Below, one piece after another: positions 1 to 7,881 of a stretch of DNA of 23,519 nucleotides (position 1 is the stretch's first letter; each line of letters starts with the position of its first letter). Position numbers and translations under genes: made by a program. The notes beneath the pieces are model-generated. The model was not told the origin of the DNA. It made no database searches and saw only the letters and a list, made by a program, of their open reading frames with translations. Source of the DNA: an uncultured Burkholderiales bacterium (lineage in GTDB: Bacteria > Pseudomonadota > Gammaproteobacteria > Burkholderiales > Burkholderiaceae_C); NCBI GenBank assembly GCA_903856995.1, contig CAIODK010000050.1, positions 1 through 23,519 of the forward strand. The letters run 5' to 3'.

Positions 1-58
1 GAATAGGCACACGTCTGCATTGCAGCTAAAAATGAGCGTAACGATTTAAGGAGTCAAC

Positions 59-247
59 ATGGAAATGCTTACCCACAAGGGATACAACGGTTCAATCGAA
101 ACATCCGTGGAAGACAACGTGTTGCACGGCAAGGTTCTGTGCATCAACGATTTGGTGACTTACGAAGCCACCACATTGGCTGATTTGAAAAAAGAGTTCA
201 TCGCCGCAGTGGATGACTATTTAGAAACCTACAAACTCGCAGAATAA
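59..247 (+). CDS. short HicB-like antitoxin-family protein
   Basis: The 62-residue protein has the N-terminal HicB fold signature: an HKGYNGSIE opening, then LHGKVLCINDLVTYEA and a C-terminal AAVDDYLETYK helix. In HicA-HicB toxin-antitoxin pairs, HicB neutralises the HicA mRNA endonuclease. Many HicB proteins of this type run to about 110 residues and end in an Arc/ribbon-helix-helix DNA-binding segment. Here the frame stops right after the DDYLE helix, so that segment is absent. The start is set by a good AAGGAGT site 6 bases upstream. A HicA partner is not visible: only 58 bases precede the gene, and the one frame open to the window edge there ends at 47-49 without recognisable HicA features. 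It may be a naturally short HicB-like solo protein or a truncated antitoxin. Confidence 0.65.
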   Translation: MEMLTHKGYNGSIETSVEDNVLHGKVLCINDLVTYEATTLADLKKEFIAAVDDYLETYKLAE

Positions 248-294
248 CTCTCAACAAATACTTGGCGACCTGAACCTGCCAAACGCCCAACAAA

Positions 295-317
295 AAAGCC
301 GCTCACAGAGCGGCTTT
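295..317 (-). terminator. Rho-independent terminator after ychF
   Basis: A perfect 10-bp stem (295-304 with 308-317) has a 3-base loop. It is flanked by an A-run at 292-297 on the plus strand, which reads as a T-run on the minus strand. It lies 22 bases past the ychF stop, so its main role is to end the minus-strand ychF transcript. It can probably also stop plus-strand transcription from the HicB-like gene. Confidence 0.85.
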
Positions 318-339
318 CTCTTGACTGCAAAGCAGTCAC

Positions 340-1431
340 TTAAGACGAGAACAAGAAGTTCATCACGTCGCCGTCTTTGACGACATATTCTTTACCTTCA
401 GCGCGCATCTTGCCTGCGTCTTTGGCACCTTGTTCGCCTTTGAAGGCGATGAAGTCTTCAAACGCGATGGTCTGGGCGCGGATGTAGCCCTTCTCGAAGT
501 CGGTGTGAATCACGCCCGCGGCTTGTGGGCCGGTGTCGCCCACATGGATGGTCCAGGCGCGCACTTCTTTCACGCCAGCGGTGAAGTAGGTTTGCAGGCC
601 CAGCAAGGTGTAGGCAGAGCGAATCAAGCGGTTCAGGCCCGGCTCGTCTTGGCCGAGTTCTTTGAGGAACTCCAAGCGGTCAGCGTCTTCCATCTCGGAC
701 AACTCGGCTTCGATCTTGGCGCAGATGGCCACCACGGGCGCGTTTTGCGCTTTCGCAAACTCTTTAAGGCGGTCTAAGAAAGGGTTGTTTTCAAAGCCGT
801 CTTCGGACACGTTGGCCACAAACATGGCGGGCTTGGCGGTGATGAAGAAAAACTGCTTGAGTTCGACCAGCTCTTCTTTGGTGAAGTCAATGGTGCGCAC
901 GGGCTTGGTGTCGTTCAGCGCGGTTTGGCATTTCTCAAGAATCGCCATTTGCTTGACGGCTTCTTTGTCGCCAGAGCGGGCAATTTTGCTCACGCGGTGA
1001 ATGGCTTTTTCCACCGCGGCCAAGTCGGCCAAGCACAGCTCGGTCTGGATGACTTCGATGTCGGCGATGGGGTCGACCTTGTTGGCCACGTGGATGACGT
1101 TGTCGTCTTCAAAGCAGCGCACCACATTGATGATGGCGTCGGTTTCGCGGATGTGGGCCAAAAACTTGTTGCCCAAGCCTTCGCCAGTGCTGGCGCCAGC
1201 CACGAGGCCTGCGATGTCCACAAACTCCACGATCGCAGGCACGATGCGCTCGGGCGTGATGATCTCGGCCAATTGCTGCAGACGTGGGTCAGGCACTTCG
1301 ACAACGCCCGTATTGGGCTCGATCGTGCAAAAGGGGTAATTCTCAGCCGCGATGCCCGCTTTGGTCAGGGCGTTGAACAGGGTGGATTTACCAACGTTGG
1401 GTAAACCCACGATGCCGCATTTCAAACTCAT
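340..1431 (-). CDS. ychF: redox-regulated GTPase/ATPase YchF (OLA1 family)
   Basis: The 363-residue protein is full length for YchF, a ribosome-associated P-loop NTPase of the Obg/OLA1 family that prefers ATP and is linked to translation and stress responses. It begins MSLKCGIVGLPNVGKST, so the Walker A (G1) motif is within the first 20 residues. DIAGLVAGASTGEGLGNKFL gives the G3 and switch region. NVVRCFEDDNV and a C-terminal TGS-like domain (WTIHVGDTGPQAAGVIHTDFEKGYIRA) follow, ending GDVMNFLFSS. A longer reading frame extends 25 codons upstream, but the ATG at 1431 has an AAGGAT site and gives the conserved family N-terminus. It is divergent from the secreted-protein gene across 62 bases and ends before a clear terminator. 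Confidence 0.97.
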   Translation of the reverse strand: MSLKCGIVGLPNVGKSTLFNALTKAGIAAENYPFCTIEPNTGVVEVPDPRLQQLAEIITPERIVPAIVEFVDIAGLVAGASTGEGLGNKFLAHIRETDAIINVVRCFEDDNVIHVANKVDPIADIEVIQTELCLADLAAVEKAIHRVSKIARSGDKEAVKQMAILEKCQTALNDTKPVRTIDFTKEELVELKQFFFITAKPAMFVANVSEDGFENNPFLDRLKEFAKAQNAPVVAICAKIEAELSEMEDADRLEFLKELGQDEPGLNRLIRSAYTLLGLQTYFTAGVKEVRAWTIHVGDTGPQAAGVIHTDFEKGYIRAQTIAFEDFIAFKGEQGAKDAGKMRAEGKEYVVKDGDVMNFLFSS

Positions 1432-1493
1432 AAAAATATCCTTGTAACTGGTGTAGATTGTAATGAGGCGGCTTACACGCCTTGGAACTTGAG

Positions 1494-1892
1494 ATGAACC
1501 ACACACACCCTGACGCTTTTTTCATAGCCAAAGTGCTGCTTTGCGCTAGTTTTTGCCTATTCGCGCAGGCACAACCCAATGCTCAACCGCAAGACGAGTT
1601 GCAGGTCCGCTACCAGCAAGACCTGGCCGAATGCGAGGCCCAACCAGCCACGCACGACCTAGCCGCTTGCCGCCTAGAGGCGCGCAATGCCTTGGCCGAG
1701 GCTAGGCGTCATTTGCTCAGCGACACCACGGCCAACTTGTTTGAAAAGAACCAGTTCAAACGCTGCCGCGTGTTCAAGGGCGACGACCGCGAAGCCTGCG
1801 AGGCCCGCGTTCGAGACGAAGGCAGCAGCACCGGATCAGTGCAAAGCGGCGGCATCTTGCGCGAGGTCGTGCGGCCTGTGCCCAGCCGCTAA
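1494..1892 (+). CDS. small secreted hypothetical protein
   Basis: The 132-residue protein has a classic signal peptide: a hydrophobic stretch FFIAKVLLCASFCLFAQA, with likely cleavage after AQA near residue 26. The mature part is hydrophilic and rich in Gln, Ala, Arg and Glu. It contains several cysteines (AECEAQ, AACRLE, KRCRVF, EACEAR) that could form two disulfides in the periplasm. I do not recognise a named family. The ATG at 1494 is preferred over an in-frame TTG at 1482. The stop codon interleaves with that of the convergent MOSC gene. Confidence 0.75.
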   Translation: MNHTHPDAFFIAKVLLCASFCLFAQAQPNAQPQDELQVRYQQDLAECEAQPATHDLAACRLEARNALAEARRHLLSDTTANLFEKNQFKRCRVFKGDDREACEARVRDEGSSTGSVQSGGILREVVRPVPSR

Positions 1893-2827
1893 AACGCCCA
1901 GTCAGCGCTAATGCGTTGCCCCACGCGCAGCACTTGGCCCACGCCCGCGAGCGGGATGCAATTCATGCCAAAGGTCAACGCGCCGTTGACGCGCGCGTCT
2001 TGCCGGTAGGTCTGCAAGGTGTCACTCACCGCGGGATGGGCTTGGGCTGTATCGGGATCAATATTGGGGATGGGGCAACGCGGACAAGGCTTGACGGGTT
2101 GGAGCTGTACCGCCTCGCCATCGGTGGTGATGGTCAAAGTGCCAATGCGGTCTTCGTCATGGGCGGCCACGGCTTCTTGCGCGCCGTGCGCTGCATTGCC
2201 CAACACCAGGTTGGCACGGAAGCGGCGCATGTCCACCGTCTTCTCAGCCTTGGCATGCAAGCGGGCGTTGAGCGCATCCAGCGACGCGGTGCTGGCCACC
2301 AACACGGGGAAACCGTCGCTGAACTGGTTGATCGCTTGCACGCCTTGCGTCCACTTGGTGTTGCTGGGGCGGTGGTAACGTTCGTCAAACCGCACCAATC
2401 GCAAGGTACCCAATTGACTGCCTAAAAACTCGGTCAGCCATGCGCTGGCGACGGGGCCCATGTCAAAGGCGGGGACCACGTCGTCCCACACCCGAACCAT
2501 GACGGGGTCGACTTGGGTTGCAGCCGCTTGCAACGACAACACCGCCATGCCGCTGGCGTGCAAGCTCAGATCAGCATGCTTGAGCGCTGGCTGGATCAAG
2601 GCCATGCGCGGCAGATCGCGCTGAGTGAGCATCTCGCCATCGGCATCAACCACCATCCACGCGCGGTCATGGGCCAAGCCCGTGGGCGTGAGTACCGCTT
2701 GCAGCACCGAGATGCCAGCACACGACTTGACAGGGAACACCCACAAGGCGGCAATGCAGGCTTCAAACTCGGCAGGCGAAGGTGCGCCTTGCGCTTGCGA
2801 ATGTGAGGGCTGAAAGACTGAGGCCAT
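1889..2827 (-). CDS. MOSC domain protein with MOSC N-terminal beta-barrel
   Basis: The 312-residue protein resembles the MOSC-family proteins related to YcbX and mARC, which handle molybdenum cofactor or reduce N-hydroxylated compounds. The N-terminal barrel starts near IAALWVFPVKSCAGISV, followed by GLAHDRAWMVVDADGEMLTQRDLPRMALIQP, the usual signature of MOSC_N. The MOSC core holds RFRANLVL and the KPCPRCPIPNID segment, whose first Cys is the expected cofactor-binding position. The ATG at 2827 is chosen over an in-frame start ten codons upstream because the extra residues look like untranslated DNA. The substrate cannot be told from the sequence. The gene is divergent from the UbiH-family gene, with 33 bases between the starts. 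Confidence 0.9.
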   Translation of the reverse strand: MASVFQPSHSQAQGAPSPAEFEACIAALWVFPVKSCAGISVLQAVLTPTGLAHDRAWMVVDADGEMLTQRDLPRMALIQPALKHADLSLHASGMAVLSLQAAATQVDPVMVRVWDDVVPAFDMGPVASAWLTEFLGSQLGTLRLVRFDERYHRPSNTKWTQGVQAINQFSDGFPVLVASTASLDALNARLHAKAEKTVDMRRFRANLVLGNAAHGAQEAVAAHDEDRIGTLTITTDGEAVQLQPVKPCPRCPIPNIDPDTAQAHPAVSDTLQTYRQDARVNGALTFGMNCIPLAGVGQVLRVGQRISADWAF

Positions 2828-2842
2828 GCGGCATTGTGCCGC
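2828..2842. promoter_or_regulatory. perfect inverted repeat between divergent MOSC and UbiH-family genes
   Basis: GCGGCA and TGCCGC form a perfect 6-bp inverted repeat around TTG, filling almost half of the 33-base divergent gap and directly abutting the MOSC start codon. It could be an operator or a short RNA hairpin in the MOSC leader. On the plus strand a TACAAT box at 2848-2853 lies 7 bases before the UbiH-family ATG, with no Shine-Dalgarno site visible, which would fit a leaderless transcript. No convincing -35 box is seen. Confidence 0.4.
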
Positions 2843-2860
2843 CCTCCTACAATCCACCGC

Positions 2861-3982
2861 ATGGCTCAGAAACTAAACGTTTGTATTCGTGGCGATGGCA
2901 TGGTGGGACGCACCTTGGCCTTGCTGCTCGCGCGCCAAAAACTGCGCGTAGGGTTGGTAACTTCACCTGCCAAAAATACTCAGGACGTTAGGGCTTACTC
3001 ACTCAACAGCGCCTCTCGTGACTTGCTGTCTGAATTGCGCTGCTGGCCAGACGCCTTGCACGCCACACCCGTGCAGCACATGCGCGTGTGGGGTGATGAT
3101 GGCGGCTTTACCCACTTCGAGAGCCCCACACCTGATGGCCTGACTTGGATTGTCGATGTGCCCGTGCTCGAAGCCCAGTTGGCCGAGGCCGTGCGATACC
3201 CCGCCGAGATCACCTTGCTCACCGCCCCTGCCCCTGCCGACTTGACGGTGGTGTGCGAAGGCCGCGCCAGCGCCACCCGCGCTGAGCTGGGTGTGAACTT
3301 TGAAGTGCTGCCCTACCAACAACATGCCGTTGCCGCCCGCGTGCGTTGCAGCACACCGCACCGGCAACAAGCGTTGCAGTGGTTCAGCCAAGGCGCACAC
3401 GGCTTAGAAATTTTGGCGCTGCTGCCCTTGGGCGGAGCGCAGGGCGATACCGCCAGCTTGGTCTGGTCGCTCCCGCCCGAACGTGCCCAAGACATGTTGG
3501 CTTTGAGCCCCGATGCCTTTTCTCTTGCACTGGAAAACGCCAGCCACGGCGTGCTCGGCCAAATCGAGCTGACCAGCGAACGCGCCATGTGGCCCCTGCA
3601 ACTGGCACGTGCCGACCGCTGGACCGGCAACTTTTCAGACGGCAGTGCGTGGGCCTTGGCCGGTGATGCAGCCCACAACATCCACCCACTCGCGGGCTTG
3701 GGCCTGAACCTCGGCTTGGCCGATGTGGCCGAGCTGGCAAACGTGCTCAAAGCCCGTGAAGCCAAAGACTACTGGCGCAGCGTGGGCGACCGATATTTCA
3801 TGCGTCGCTACGAACGCGCCCGCAAAGCCGACATGGTGCCGACCTGGCTGGCCTGCGACGGCTTGCAACGACTCTTTGCACACCCCAACGCTGGCGTGCA
3901 AGCGCTGCGCAACTGGGGCATGAATGGTTTTAACAGCCTTGCCCCCGTCAAAGCTTGGGCCATGCAGCAGGCCATGGGCTAA
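2861..3982 (+). CDS. UbiH/UbiF/Coq6-family FAD-dependent monooxygenase
   Basis: The 373-residue protein belongs to the flavoprotein hydroxylases that act mainly in ubiquinone ring hydroxylation. The N-terminal Rossmann motif is VCIRGDGMVGRTLALLLA (GxGxxG). The C-terminal FAD-binding motif GDAAHNIHPLAGLGLNLGLADVAEL is textbook for the family. The middle DG motif is altered: TVVCEGRASATR has Glu where most members have Asp. The start is the ATG at 2861, which begins MAQKLNVCIRG; an upstream in-frame ATG would extend into the divergent gap. The dsbC-like gene follows after 18 bases, so they are probably co-transcribed. Which ring position it hydroxylates cannot be assigned from the sequence. Confidence 0.88.
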   Translation: MAQKLNVCIRGDGMVGRTLALLLARQKLRVGLVTSPAKNTQDVRAYSLNSASRDLLSELRCWPDALHATPVQHMRVWGDDGGFTHFESPTPDGLTWIVDVPVLEAQLAEAVRYPAEITLLTAPAPADLTVVCEGRASATRAELGVNFEVLPYQQHAVAARVRCSTPHRQQALQWFSQGAHGLEILALLPLGGAQGDTASLVWSLPPERAQDMLALSPDAFSLALENASHGVLGQIELTSERAMWPLQLARADRWTGNFSDGSAWALAGDAAHNIHPLAGLGLNLGLADVAELANVLKAREAKDYWRSVGDRYFMRRYERARKADMVPTWLACDGLQRLFAHPNAGVQALRNWGMNGFNSLAPVKAWAMQQAMG

Positions 3983-4000
3983 TTTTTAAAGAACCGCAAC

Positions 4001-4726
4001 ATGCAACACACCCTTCGCTCACTCACCACCGCGGCCCTACTCGTCCTGAGCTTTTCCAGCGTCATGGCCCAAGGCCACGAGGCCACCATTCGCAAAACAC
4101 TGAGCGAGCGCATTCCGCAAATCCCAAAGATTGAAGAAATCACGCCCACCCCCTTGGCTGGCATTTACGAGCTGCGTCTGAGCACCAACGAGATTTACTA
4201 CAGCGACGCTGCAGGCAACTTCTTGATTCAAGGCAACTTGATCGACACCAAAAGCAAACGCAACCTGACCGAAGAGCGCGAAGCCAAACTGAACTCGGTC
4301 GACTTCAGCGCCCTGCCGATGAAAGACGCCATCACCATCGTGCACGGCAACGGCAAGCGCAAACTCGCCGTGTTTGAAGACCCCAACTGCGGCTACTGCA
4401 AACGCTTTGAGCGCGACTTGGCCAAGGTCGACAACGTGACCATCTATTTGTTCTTAATGCCTGTGCTTGGCCCTAGCTCGGTTGAAAAATCACGCAACAT
4501 CTGGTGCGCCAAAGACCCCGCCACCGCTTGGAAAGACATGATGACCCGCGACCAAGCCGCGCCTGCCGCGCAGTGCAGCACCGCCGCGATTGACCGCAAC
4601 TTAGAGTTTGGCCGCAAATACAAAATCACGGGCACGCCCACGATGTTTGCGCAAGACGGCACACGCGTGCCAGGCGCGATCAACACCACACAAATAGAAA
4701 AATTATTGGCTGACGCTAGTAAATAA
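4001..4726 (+). CDS. dsbC: periplasmic thiol:disulfide interchange protein, DsbC family
   Basis: The 241-residue protein has a signal peptide ending at SVMAQG (about residue 24), an N-terminal DsbC dimerisation-like region (KIEEITPTPLAGIYELRLSTNEIYYSDAAG) and a C-terminal thioredoxin fold. The active site is FEDPNCGYCKRF with C130-G-Y-C133, exactly the DsbC/DsbG CGYC type, and the cis-proline loop is TGTPT (Pro213). Two further cysteines, C169 and C192, match the structural disulfide of DsbC. The expected role is isomerisation of wrong disulfides in the periplasm, kept reduced by a DsbD-type protein that is not in this window. It lies 18 bases after the monooxygenase and 15 before the DUF3429 gene, in one operon. 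Confidence 0.93.
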   Translation: MQHTLRSLTTAALLVLSFSSVMAQGHEATIRKTLSERIPQIPKIEEITPTPLAGIYELRLSTNEIYYSDAAGNFLIQGNLIDTKSKRNLTEEREAKLNSVDFSALPMKDAITIVHGNGKRKLAVFEDPNCGYCKRFERDLAKVDNVTIYLFLMPVLGPSSVEKSRNIWCAKDPATAWKDMMTRDQAAPAAQCSTAAIDRNLEFGRKYKITGTPTMFAQDGTRVPGAINTTQIEKLLADASK

Positions 4727-4741
4727 ACACACGAGATCATC

Positions 4742-5194
4742 ATGGTTCACACCCCCATCACCCCAGACAGCGACGCTGGCCAACTGATTGAACGCTTGGG
4801 CTACGCAGGCCTGATTCCGTTTGTGGTGCTTGCATTCTTCATGTGGATCGTCAGCCCCGAGGCCCATCCTTTTGTGGCGATTGCGCTCAGCGCTTATGGC
4901 GCCACCGTCGCCGCGTTTTTGGGCGGTATTCACTGGGGCATCGGGTTGCGCCACAACGCACCCCAACGCAAGTTCCACATGGTGTGGGGCGTGACGCCCT
5001 CTTTGGTGGCTTGGATTGCCGTCATCATGCCGGCCTATGCAGGCTTGCCTTTGCTGTCCCTGCTCTTGGTCGCCTGCTATTTGGTCGACCGCAAAACTTG
5101 GCCTGAAGCCGGTTTGCGAGACTGGATGACGCTGCGCTTTCGCCTGACTGTGGTGTCCACCTTGTGTTGCTTGCTGGGTGCTGCAGCCACTTAA
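4742..5194 (+). CDS. DUF3429 family inner-membrane protein
   Basis: The 150-residue protein has about four to five predicted membrane helices: AGLIPFVVLAFFMWIV, FVAIALSAYGATVAAFLGGIHWGIGL, MVWGVTPSLVAWIAVIM, AGLPLLSLLLVACYLV and a C-terminal hydrophobic tail. The IHWGIGLRH motif and the overall layout match the DUF3429 family (related to TMEM69), whose function is not established. It follows dsbC by 15 bases and precedes the M61 peptidase by only 4 bases, so translation is likely coupled. Confidence 0.85.
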   Translation: MVHTPITPDSDAGQLIERLGYAGLIPFVVLAFFMWIVSPEAHPFVAIALSAYGATVAAFLGGIHWGIGLRHNAPQRKFHMVWGVTPSLVAWIAVIMPAYAGLPLLSLLLVACYLVDRKTWPEAGLRDWMTLRFRLTVVSTLCCLLGAAAT

Positions 5195-5198
5195 CGCA

Positions 5199-6968
5199 AT
5201 GCACTACCGCATCGAAGCCGCCGACCTGAACGCGCACCTGTATGGCGTGACACTCACAATTGCGCAACCCGCCGCCAACCAACGTGTTTCGCTGCCCGTG
5301 TGGATTGCTGGCAGCTACATGGTGCGCGAGTTTGCCAAACAAATCACCCGCATCAGCGCACGCCAAGGCCAACGCGCCGTGGCCGTGCAGCAACTCGACA
5401 AAGCCACATGGGCGATGGATTGCGAGACCAACACCCCCCTCACCCTGCACTACCAAGTCCACGCCCACGACAACTCGGTACGCACGGCATGGCTCGATGC
5501 ACAACGCGGTTTTTTTAACGGCACCAGCTTGTGCCTGCAAGTCGATGGCCAAGCCGATATCGCGCACCAGTTAGAGCTGGTGGCTAATGGATTCAACGCA
5601 CACCACACCCAGCCATGGCAAGTCGCCACCGGCCTCACACCACTCAAAATTGATCGGCACGGTTTTGGAACCTACGAGGCCCCCAACTATGACGCCTTGG
5701 TGGACTGCCCAGTCGAGATGGGCACGTTTTGGTCAGGCAACTTCAAAGCCCGTGGCATTGAACACCGCTTTGTGGTGGCAGGCGCCACGCCCGCGTTTGA
5801 CGGTGAACGTTTGCTGCGGGATGCCCAAAAGATTTGTGAAACCGCCATCGCGTTTTGGCATGGCAGCAAACGTGCACAGATCCCGCACAAGAACTACGTG
5901 TTCATGCTCAACGCCGTGGCCGATGGCTATGGTGGGCTAGAGCACAGCAACTCCACGGCGCTCATTTGCAACCGCGCCGACCTGCCGCGCTTGGGCGACG
6001 CCAAGCAGCCTGAGGGCTACAACACGCTGCTGGGTCTCATCTGCCACGAGTACTTCCACACCTGGAATGTGAAGCGCTTGCGCCCCGCCGAATTTGCGCG
6101 CTACGACTACACCCAAGAAAACTACACCGAACTGCTGTGGTTCTTCGAAGGCTTCACCAGCTACTACGACGACTTGCTGTTGCGACGCGCCGGTTTGCTT
6201 GATGACGTGCAATACCTCAAGCGACTCAACAAAACCATCAACCAAGTCTTGCAGACCCCCGGCCGCGAAGTGCACAGCGTGGCGCAAGCTAGCTTTGAGG
6301 CTTGGACCAAGTACTACCGCCCAGATGCCAACAGCCCCAACCTGACCGTCAGCTACTACACCAAGGGGTCGTTGGTGGCCTTGTGCCTCGACCTCACACT
6401 GCGCCAACATGGGGTGAAGAACCACACCGTGTCGCTGGATGATGTGATGCGCGCCCTATGGGTTCGCTGCAAAGCCGGCCCCATGCACGAAGCCGATGTC
6501 TTGGCCGTGCTGAAAGAACTCACTGGCCGTTCATGGGCAGCAGAATTCAAAGCATGGGTGCATGGCACACGCGACCTTCCCCTTGCAAAACTACTCGCAG
6601 CGCATGGCGTGGCCGTTCACCATGACCCCGCCCAACTCGCCCAACGTTTAGGCCTGCGCGTCAGCGAAGACACAGGCGTGCACATCAAAACCGTGCTCTC
6701 GGACAGCGCCGCCCACCGTGCCGGCTTTGCACCGGGTGACGAATGGCTGGGCGTGGAGGTCGCGGCTAAACCGCCCTCCGCTTGGCGTTTGAAAAAACTA
6801 GACGACCTGACACTCTATGCAGGCACAGCCAAAAAGGTGACCGCCCTCGTCAGCCGAGACCGCAAGCTGTTGCGCCTCACCCTCGCCTTACCCGACGCCA
6901 AACCCCACAGCAGCTGCCGTCTCGCGATCGACAACGCCAAATTGGTCAGCCATTGGCTGACCCTATAG
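5199..6968 (+). CDS. M61 family metallopeptidase with C-terminal PDZ domain
   Basis: The 589-residue protein matches the bacterial M61 (glycyl aminopeptidase-like) family. The zinc site is GLICHEYFHTWNVKRLRP, with H283, E284 and H287 of the HExxH motif. The third zinc ligand is probably E317 in LLWFFEGFTSYYDD, at the spacing expected for gluzincins. An N-terminal beta domain (residues 1 to about 170) is followed by the catalytic domain and then a PDZ-like domain near residues 475-560 (VHIKTVLSDSAAHRAGFAPGDEWLGV). There is no signal peptide, so a cytoplasmic location is likely. The start at 5199 gives MHYRIEAADLNAHLY, the conserved family opening; an in-frame upstream start would overlap the DUF3429 gene. 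Confidence 0.93.
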   Translation: MHYRIEAADLNAHLYGVTLTIAQPAANQRVSLPVWIAGSYMVREFAKQITRISARQGQRAVAVQQLDKATWAMDCETNTPLTLHYQVHAHDNSVRTAWLDAQRGFFNGTSLCLQVDGQADIAHQLELVANGFNAHHTQPWQVATGLTPLKIDRHGFGTYEAPNYDALVDCPVEMGTFWSGNFKARGIEHRFVVAGATPAFDGERLLRDAQKICETAIAFWHGSKRAQIPHKNYVFMLNAVADGYGGLEHSNSTALICNRADLPRLGDAKQPEGYNTLLGLICHEYFHTWNVKRLRPAEFARYDYTQENYTELLWFFEGFTSYYDDLLLRRAGLLDDVQYLKRLNKTINQVLQTPGREVHSVAQASFEAWTKYYRPDANSPNLTVSYYTKGSLVALCLDLTLRQHGVKNHTVSLDDVMRALWVRCKAGPMHEADVLAVLKELTGRSWAAEFKAWVHGTRDLPLAKLLAAHGVAVHHDPAQLAQRLGLRVSEDTGVHIKTVLSDSAAHRAGFAPGDEWLGVEVAAKPPSAWRLKKLDDLTLYAGTAKKVTALVSRDRKLLRLTLALPDAKPHSSCRLAIDNAKLVSHWLTL

Positions 6969-7015
6969 TTCAGACCATCCTTTTCATAGGTATTCCATTT
7001 TTTAGGAGCATTCAC

Positions 7016-7795
7016 ATGAGCTTTGAATTCATCACCGTCCACACAGAAGCAGACAAAGTGGGCGTCATCACCCTCAACCGCCCCAAGCAACTCAACGCGC
7101 TCAACGCGGACTTGATGGTTGAATTGGGCCAAGCCCTCAAAGCCTTTGATGCCAACGAAGCCATTGGTTGCATGATCATCACCGGCAGCGAAAAAGCATT
7201 CGCAGCAGGCGCAGACATTGGCGCCATGGCCACCTACAGCTTTGCCGATGTGTACAAGAACGACTACATCACCCGCGACTGGGAAACCATCCGCTCCATT
7301 CGCAAGCCCGTCATCGCTGCGGTCAGCGGATTCGCCTTGGGCGGCGGTTGTGAATTAGCCATGATGTGTGACTTCATCATCGCCGCCGACAACGCCAAGT
7401 TTGGTCAACCCGAAATCAAACTCGGCGTCATCCCTGGAGCCGGTGGCACACAACGCCTGCCCCGCGCTGTGGGTAAATCCAAAGCCATGGACTTGACCTT
7501 GACTGGCCGCATGATGGACGCGACAGAGGCTGAACGTGCTGGCTTGGTCAGCCGCATCGTGCCGTTGGACAAGCTGATGGAAGAAACCTTGGGTGCAGCC
7601 CTGATGATTTGCGGCTACTCACAAATCGCCACCATGGCCGCCAAAGAGTCGGTCAACCGCGCATTTGAAGGCACCCTGGCCGATGGCGTGATGTTTGAGC
7701 GCCGCTTGTTCCACGCCTTGTTTGCCACGACGGACCAAAAAGAAGGCATGGATGCATTCGTCAACAAACGTCCCGCTGCATTTACCAACCAATAA
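7016..7795 (+). CDS. enoyl-CoA hydratase (crotonase family)
   Basis: The 259-residue protein has the usual length and motifs for a beta-oxidation enoyl-CoA hydratase, adding water across the trans-2 double bond of enoyl-CoA. The CoA-binding region is FAAGADIGAM, and the oxyanion hole lies in VSGFALGGGCELAMMCD. The catalytic glutamates are E113 and E133 (in GQPEIKLG), 20 residues apart as in rat crotonase Glu144/Glu164. GVIPGAGGTQRLPRAVGKSKAM is the standard following motif. The start is the ATG at 7016, 10 bases after an AGGAG site; the reading frame extends much further upstream but only overlaps the peptidase gene out of frame. It may function in fatty-acid or phenylacetate-type degradation. 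Confidence 0.95.
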   Translation: MSFEFITVHTEADKVGVITLNRPKQLNALNADLMVELGQALKAFDANEAIGCMIITGSEKAFAAGADIGAMATYSFADVYKNDYITRDWETIRSIRKPVIAAVSGFALGGGCELAMMCDFIIAADNAKFGQPEIKLGVIPGAGGTQRLPRAVGKSKAMDLTLTGRMMDATEAERAGLVSRIVPLDKLMEETLGAALMICGYSQIATMAAKESVNRAFEGTLADGVMFERRLFHALFATTDQKEGMDAFVNKRPAAFTNQ

Positions 7796-7808
7796 ACGGC
7801 ACGACTTA

Positions 7809-7881
7809 CCTAAAGACCTACTTTCTGTGGATCTTTAGGCCTTGACTACCATGCGGTTTTCTTCTCGCGAAAGCCCGCATG
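7809..7881 (+). promoter_or_regulatory. two hairpins in the terC leader, the second enclosing the start codon
   Basis: The first hairpin is an 8-bp perfect stem, CCTAAAGA (7809-7816) with TCTTTAGG (7832-7839), extended by two CC/GG pairs beyond a one-base bulge. It has no T-run on either strand, so it is not a standard terminator. The second pairs CATGCGG (7850-7856) with CCGCATG (7875-7881), and its right arm contains the terC ATG itself. No strong Shine-Dalgarno site is visible (only GAAAG inside the loop). The pair could control terC translation or be an mRNA-processing site. The known manganese riboswitch of terC-like genes is not recognisable here. Confidence 0.45.

Noticed and set aside
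2..49. C-terminal end of a hicA toxin gene
   Set aside because: The open frame reads NRHTSALQLKMSVTI and shows no HicA features; it is too short to judge.
430..1404. Long plus-strand open frames opposite ychF
   Set aside because: They are antisense shadows of a clear ychF gene, with no ribosome sites or family features.
7796..7878. Manganese (yybP-ykoY) riboswitch before terC
   Set aside because: The conserved GGGGAGUAG-type elements are absent and the gap is too short for the full aptamer.
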